A stretch of DNA of 41,798 nucleotides from Dysgonamonadaceae bacterium (GTDB lineage Bacteria; Bacteroidota; Bacteroidia; Bacteroidales; Azobacteroidaceae), in contig JAIRYM010000092.1 of the NCBI GenBank assembly GCA_031267615.1, positions 1-41,798 on the forward strand, written 5' to 3'. Position numbers and translations under genes: made by a program. Below the pieces are notes generated by a model. The model was not told the origin of the DNA and made no database searches. It was given only the letters and a program-made list of their open reading frames with translations. Positions within the stretch are counted from its first letter, which is position 1. Every line of letters begins with the position of its first letter. This document shows positions 40,160-41,798 of this stretch, one piece after another.

Positions 40160-41566
40160 ATGAGAAAGATTCTTTACACCATCACCGCGTTCATCATGTT
40201 GGGCGCAAACTGCGCTGAGGCGCAGGTAACAATCGGGTCTCTTGACGATCCGCAGCCATTTTCAGTACTCGAATTGATCAGCAACACAGGAGGTCTTCGA
40301 CTGCCGCAGCTTGACACCGACCAGCGTGACGCGCTTGTCAGTCTTTTTGCAGGCCACGAAACAGAAGCTCTCGGCTTGCAGATCTTCAACACAGACACCG
40401 AGTGCGTAGAAACGTGGAACGGAGTAGAATGGATACAGGCATGTTACAACAACACCCCGACCCCTGTGCCCCAACCGCTCTCCGCCATCTCTTGCGGCAT
40501 AACAACAAGCGACAACCAGACCTTTACCGCCCCGGACAATAACGCAGTAAAGTACGAGTTCTTTGACGGCACAGCTTCTCAGGGCAAGAGGAGCAGCAAC
40601 AGCGTCACCTTTTCCACTACACGGATGCCAGCCAATATAAGCGTAAAGTACTATTACCCTGCTTCGTTTCTGAAGCCAAAGATGCTTCCCGTAGAAGGCG
40701 GCAGTTATACCATTGGCGCAGCCTTGCAGAACGCTACCGACGGTGGTGGAACCAATGTTGCCGCTACAACCGGCAGTCATTTAGTAAATATCAGCACTTT
40801 TAACATGAGCAAGACGCCGATCACTCAGGCTCAGTACGAACATGTGATGGAAATAAACCCTTCTAATTTTCAGTGTTCTACTGATCCAGATTACGCGCCC
40901 TCATCCTCCAAACCTGCGGAGCGTGTAAGTTGGTATGACGCAGTAATCTTTTGCAACAAGTTAAGCAAATTAGAAAATAAGACGCCGTGTTACAGCATTG
41001 GAGGCGCCAGTCCGGTTACAGCAGACCAGTTGGTAGCCCTGGCATATAACAGCGAAGAAATACCGAACAGTACACTCCACAAGAATTATACTTACTGGAA
41101 TACGAACTTTACCTGCGATTTCACTGCCGACGGTTATCGCCTTCCCACCGAGTCAGAGTGGGAATACGCAGCGCGCGGAGGACAGAAGAGTCCAACCAAA
41201 ACAGGCAGCGAAAAAGATTATTACTACTCGGGCAGTAATGCTCTTGCTAACTATGGCTGGTACAGCGGCAATAACGGTAATAGTGGCACTGCCACTTACG
41301 GTACCAAGGCAGTCAAGACCAAATATTACAACGCTCTTGGTCTGTATGACATGTCCGGCAATGTTTGGGAATGGTGCTGGGACTGGTATGCGAATTACAG
41401 TACTTTCGATACCGATAATCCTACAGGTGCTACTTCTGGTTCCTCCCGCGTTCTTCGCGGCGGCGGCTGGTACGATGACGCTGACGCCTGCCGCGTTTCG
41501 TACCGGAACTACGGCAACCCGTATTTCCGGCTCTCCTACTATGGGTTTCGGGTTGTTTGCAGGTAG
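40160..41566 (+). CDS. secreted formylglycine-generating-enzyme (SUMF1)-fold protein
   Basis: 468 residues from ATG at 40160; the longer frame from 39827 runs through hairpins and is not used. A signal peptide (MRKILYTITAFIMLGANCAEA) is followed by a short Bacteroidetes surface-protein module (VTIGSLDDPQPFSVLELIS, GLRLPQLDTDQRDAL). A linker (about 100-170) leads to the SUMF1/FGE domain: VEGGSYTIGA, FNMSKTPITQAQYEHVM, AERVSWYDAVIFCNKLS, YRLPTESEWEYAARGG, GNVWEWCWDWY and finally SSRVLRGGGWYDDADACRVS. FGE-fold proteins include sulfatase-activating oxidases and C-type-lectin-like binders. Secretion and the tail, rich in Tyr/Asn/Asp/Ser, suggest a binding role; this is inference. Confidence 0.82.
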   Translation: MRKILYTITAFIMLGANCAEAQVTIGSLDDPQPFSVLELISNTGGLRLPQLDTDQRDALVSLFAGHETEALGLQIFNTDTECVETWNGVEWIQACYNNTPTPVPQPLSAISCGITTSDNQTFTAPDNNAVKYEFFDGTASQGKRSSNSVTFSTTRMPANISVKYYYPASFLKPKMLPVEGGSYTIGAALQNATDGGGTNVAATTGSHLVNISTFNMSKTPITQAQYEHVMEINPSNFQCSTDPDYAPSSSKPAERVSWYDAVIFCNKLSKLENKTPCYSIGGASPVTADQLVALAYNSEEIPNSTLHKNYTYWNTNFTCDFTADGYRLPTESEWEYAARGGQKSPTKTGSEKDYYYSGSNALANYGWYSGNNGNSGTATYGTKAVKTKYYNALGLYDMSGNVWEWCWDWYANYSTFDTDNPTGATSGSSRVLRGGGWYDDADACRVSYRNYGNPYFRLSYYGFRVVCR

Positions 41567-41595
41567 AGGCGGCAAAAATATTTTAACTTTATTAT

Positions 41596-41626
41596 CAGCA
41601 GGCTGTCTCAAAAGGGCAGCCTGCTG
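41596..41626 (+). terminator. hairpin after the FGE-fold gene
   Basis: CAGCAGGCTG (41596-41605) and CAGCCTGCTG (41617-41626), a perfect 10-bp stem with an 11-base loop. The 3' tail is A-rich rather than T-rich, so termination may be weak. Confidence 0.55.
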
Positions 41627-41642
41627 TATTAAAAAAATATAT

Positions 41643-41650
41643 TACCTTTG
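41643..41650 (+). promoter_or_regulatory. -7 promoter box of the cobalamin-controlled transcript
   Basis: TACCTTTG, directly before the riboswitch. Confidence 0.65.
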
Positions 41651-41656
41651 CCACTG

Positions 41657-41798
41657 TTTTGGTGGCGTTTCGTTCTATTAGGACAAACGCTGAAAAGGGA
41701 ATCGGGTGAAAAGCCTGAACAGTCTCCGCTACTGTAAACTCAAAAATGAGTAAACAAGTCAACAGTTCTCATTGGAAAATGCTTTGAAACAAAGCTCA
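41657..41798 (+). promoter_or_regulatory. cobalamin (B12) riboswitch, cut by the window end
   Basis: A stem GGCGTTT/AAACGC (41663-41690) opens the element. It is followed by GGGAATCGGGTGAAAAGCC and the B12 box pattern GAACAGTCTCCGCTACTGTAA (split here only in description: CCGCTACTGT at 41731-41740). This is the conserved core of cobalamin riboswitches. The 3' part and the controlled gene lie beyond the window; in Bacteroidales it is usually a TonB-dependent receptor or a cobalamin gene. Confidence 0.88.

Overview
The window is AT-rich chromosomal DNA from a member of the Bacteroidota, most likely order Bacteroidales. Three things point there. Many genes are preceded by the Bacteroidetes -7 box TAnnTTTG. 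There are type IX secretion (T9SS) sorting domains, a PCMD-type lipoprotein, an NVEALA peptide and 6-bladed beta-propeller lipoproteins. Shine-Dalgarno sites are almost absent. No species can be named from the sequence alone.

Layout. 1-1.8 kb: a Bacteroidetes hypothetical protein flanked by inverted and tandem repeats. 1.8-5.0 kb (minus): a GH57 glycosidase, then a PCMD lipoprotein and an outer-membrane barrel protein in one operon. 5.1-11.7 kb: an accessory island made of three partly decayed copies of one cassette. Its parts are a structured leader, an NVEALA peptide, beta-propeller or BF3164-like lipoproteins, a CxxC redoxin lipoprotein and an XRE regulator. 11.8-31 kb: mostly housekeeping genes (ybeY, a tetR-type regulator, tRNA-fMet, a LeuA/CimA-type synthase, fhs, a Rel protein, gcvP, a secreted GH17 glucanase, metA, mazG, frr, rsgA, tRNA-Ser, an ECF sigma factor, phoH, ilvE). 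31-35.1 kb: an OmpX-like barrel, a GC-rich T9SS beta-helix protein and a REP-associated transposase (RAYT) surrounded by its palindromes. 35.2-41.8 kb: an AraC-type membrane regulator divergent from an RND permease, a candidate small RNA, a secreted formylglycine-generating-enzyme-fold protein, and a cobalamin riboswitch cut by the window end.

The most interesting region is the NVEALA island. Two copies of an almost identical leader of about 103 nt (5158-5260 and 9109-9211) sit just upstream of the same start codon context and can fold into several helices. In the complete copy the peptide gene is followed at once by a strong intrinsic terminator, so the peptide mRNA is separated from the lipoprotein genes by an attenuator. 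The other copies carry an in-frame gene fusion, a one-base frameshift in a T7 tract and truncated remnants, which shows recombination between cassettes.

The second notable system is the RAYT with its REP palindromes. One and a half copies lie inside the transposase gene itself, and one lies in frame inside the signal-peptide region of the neighbouring secreted protein.
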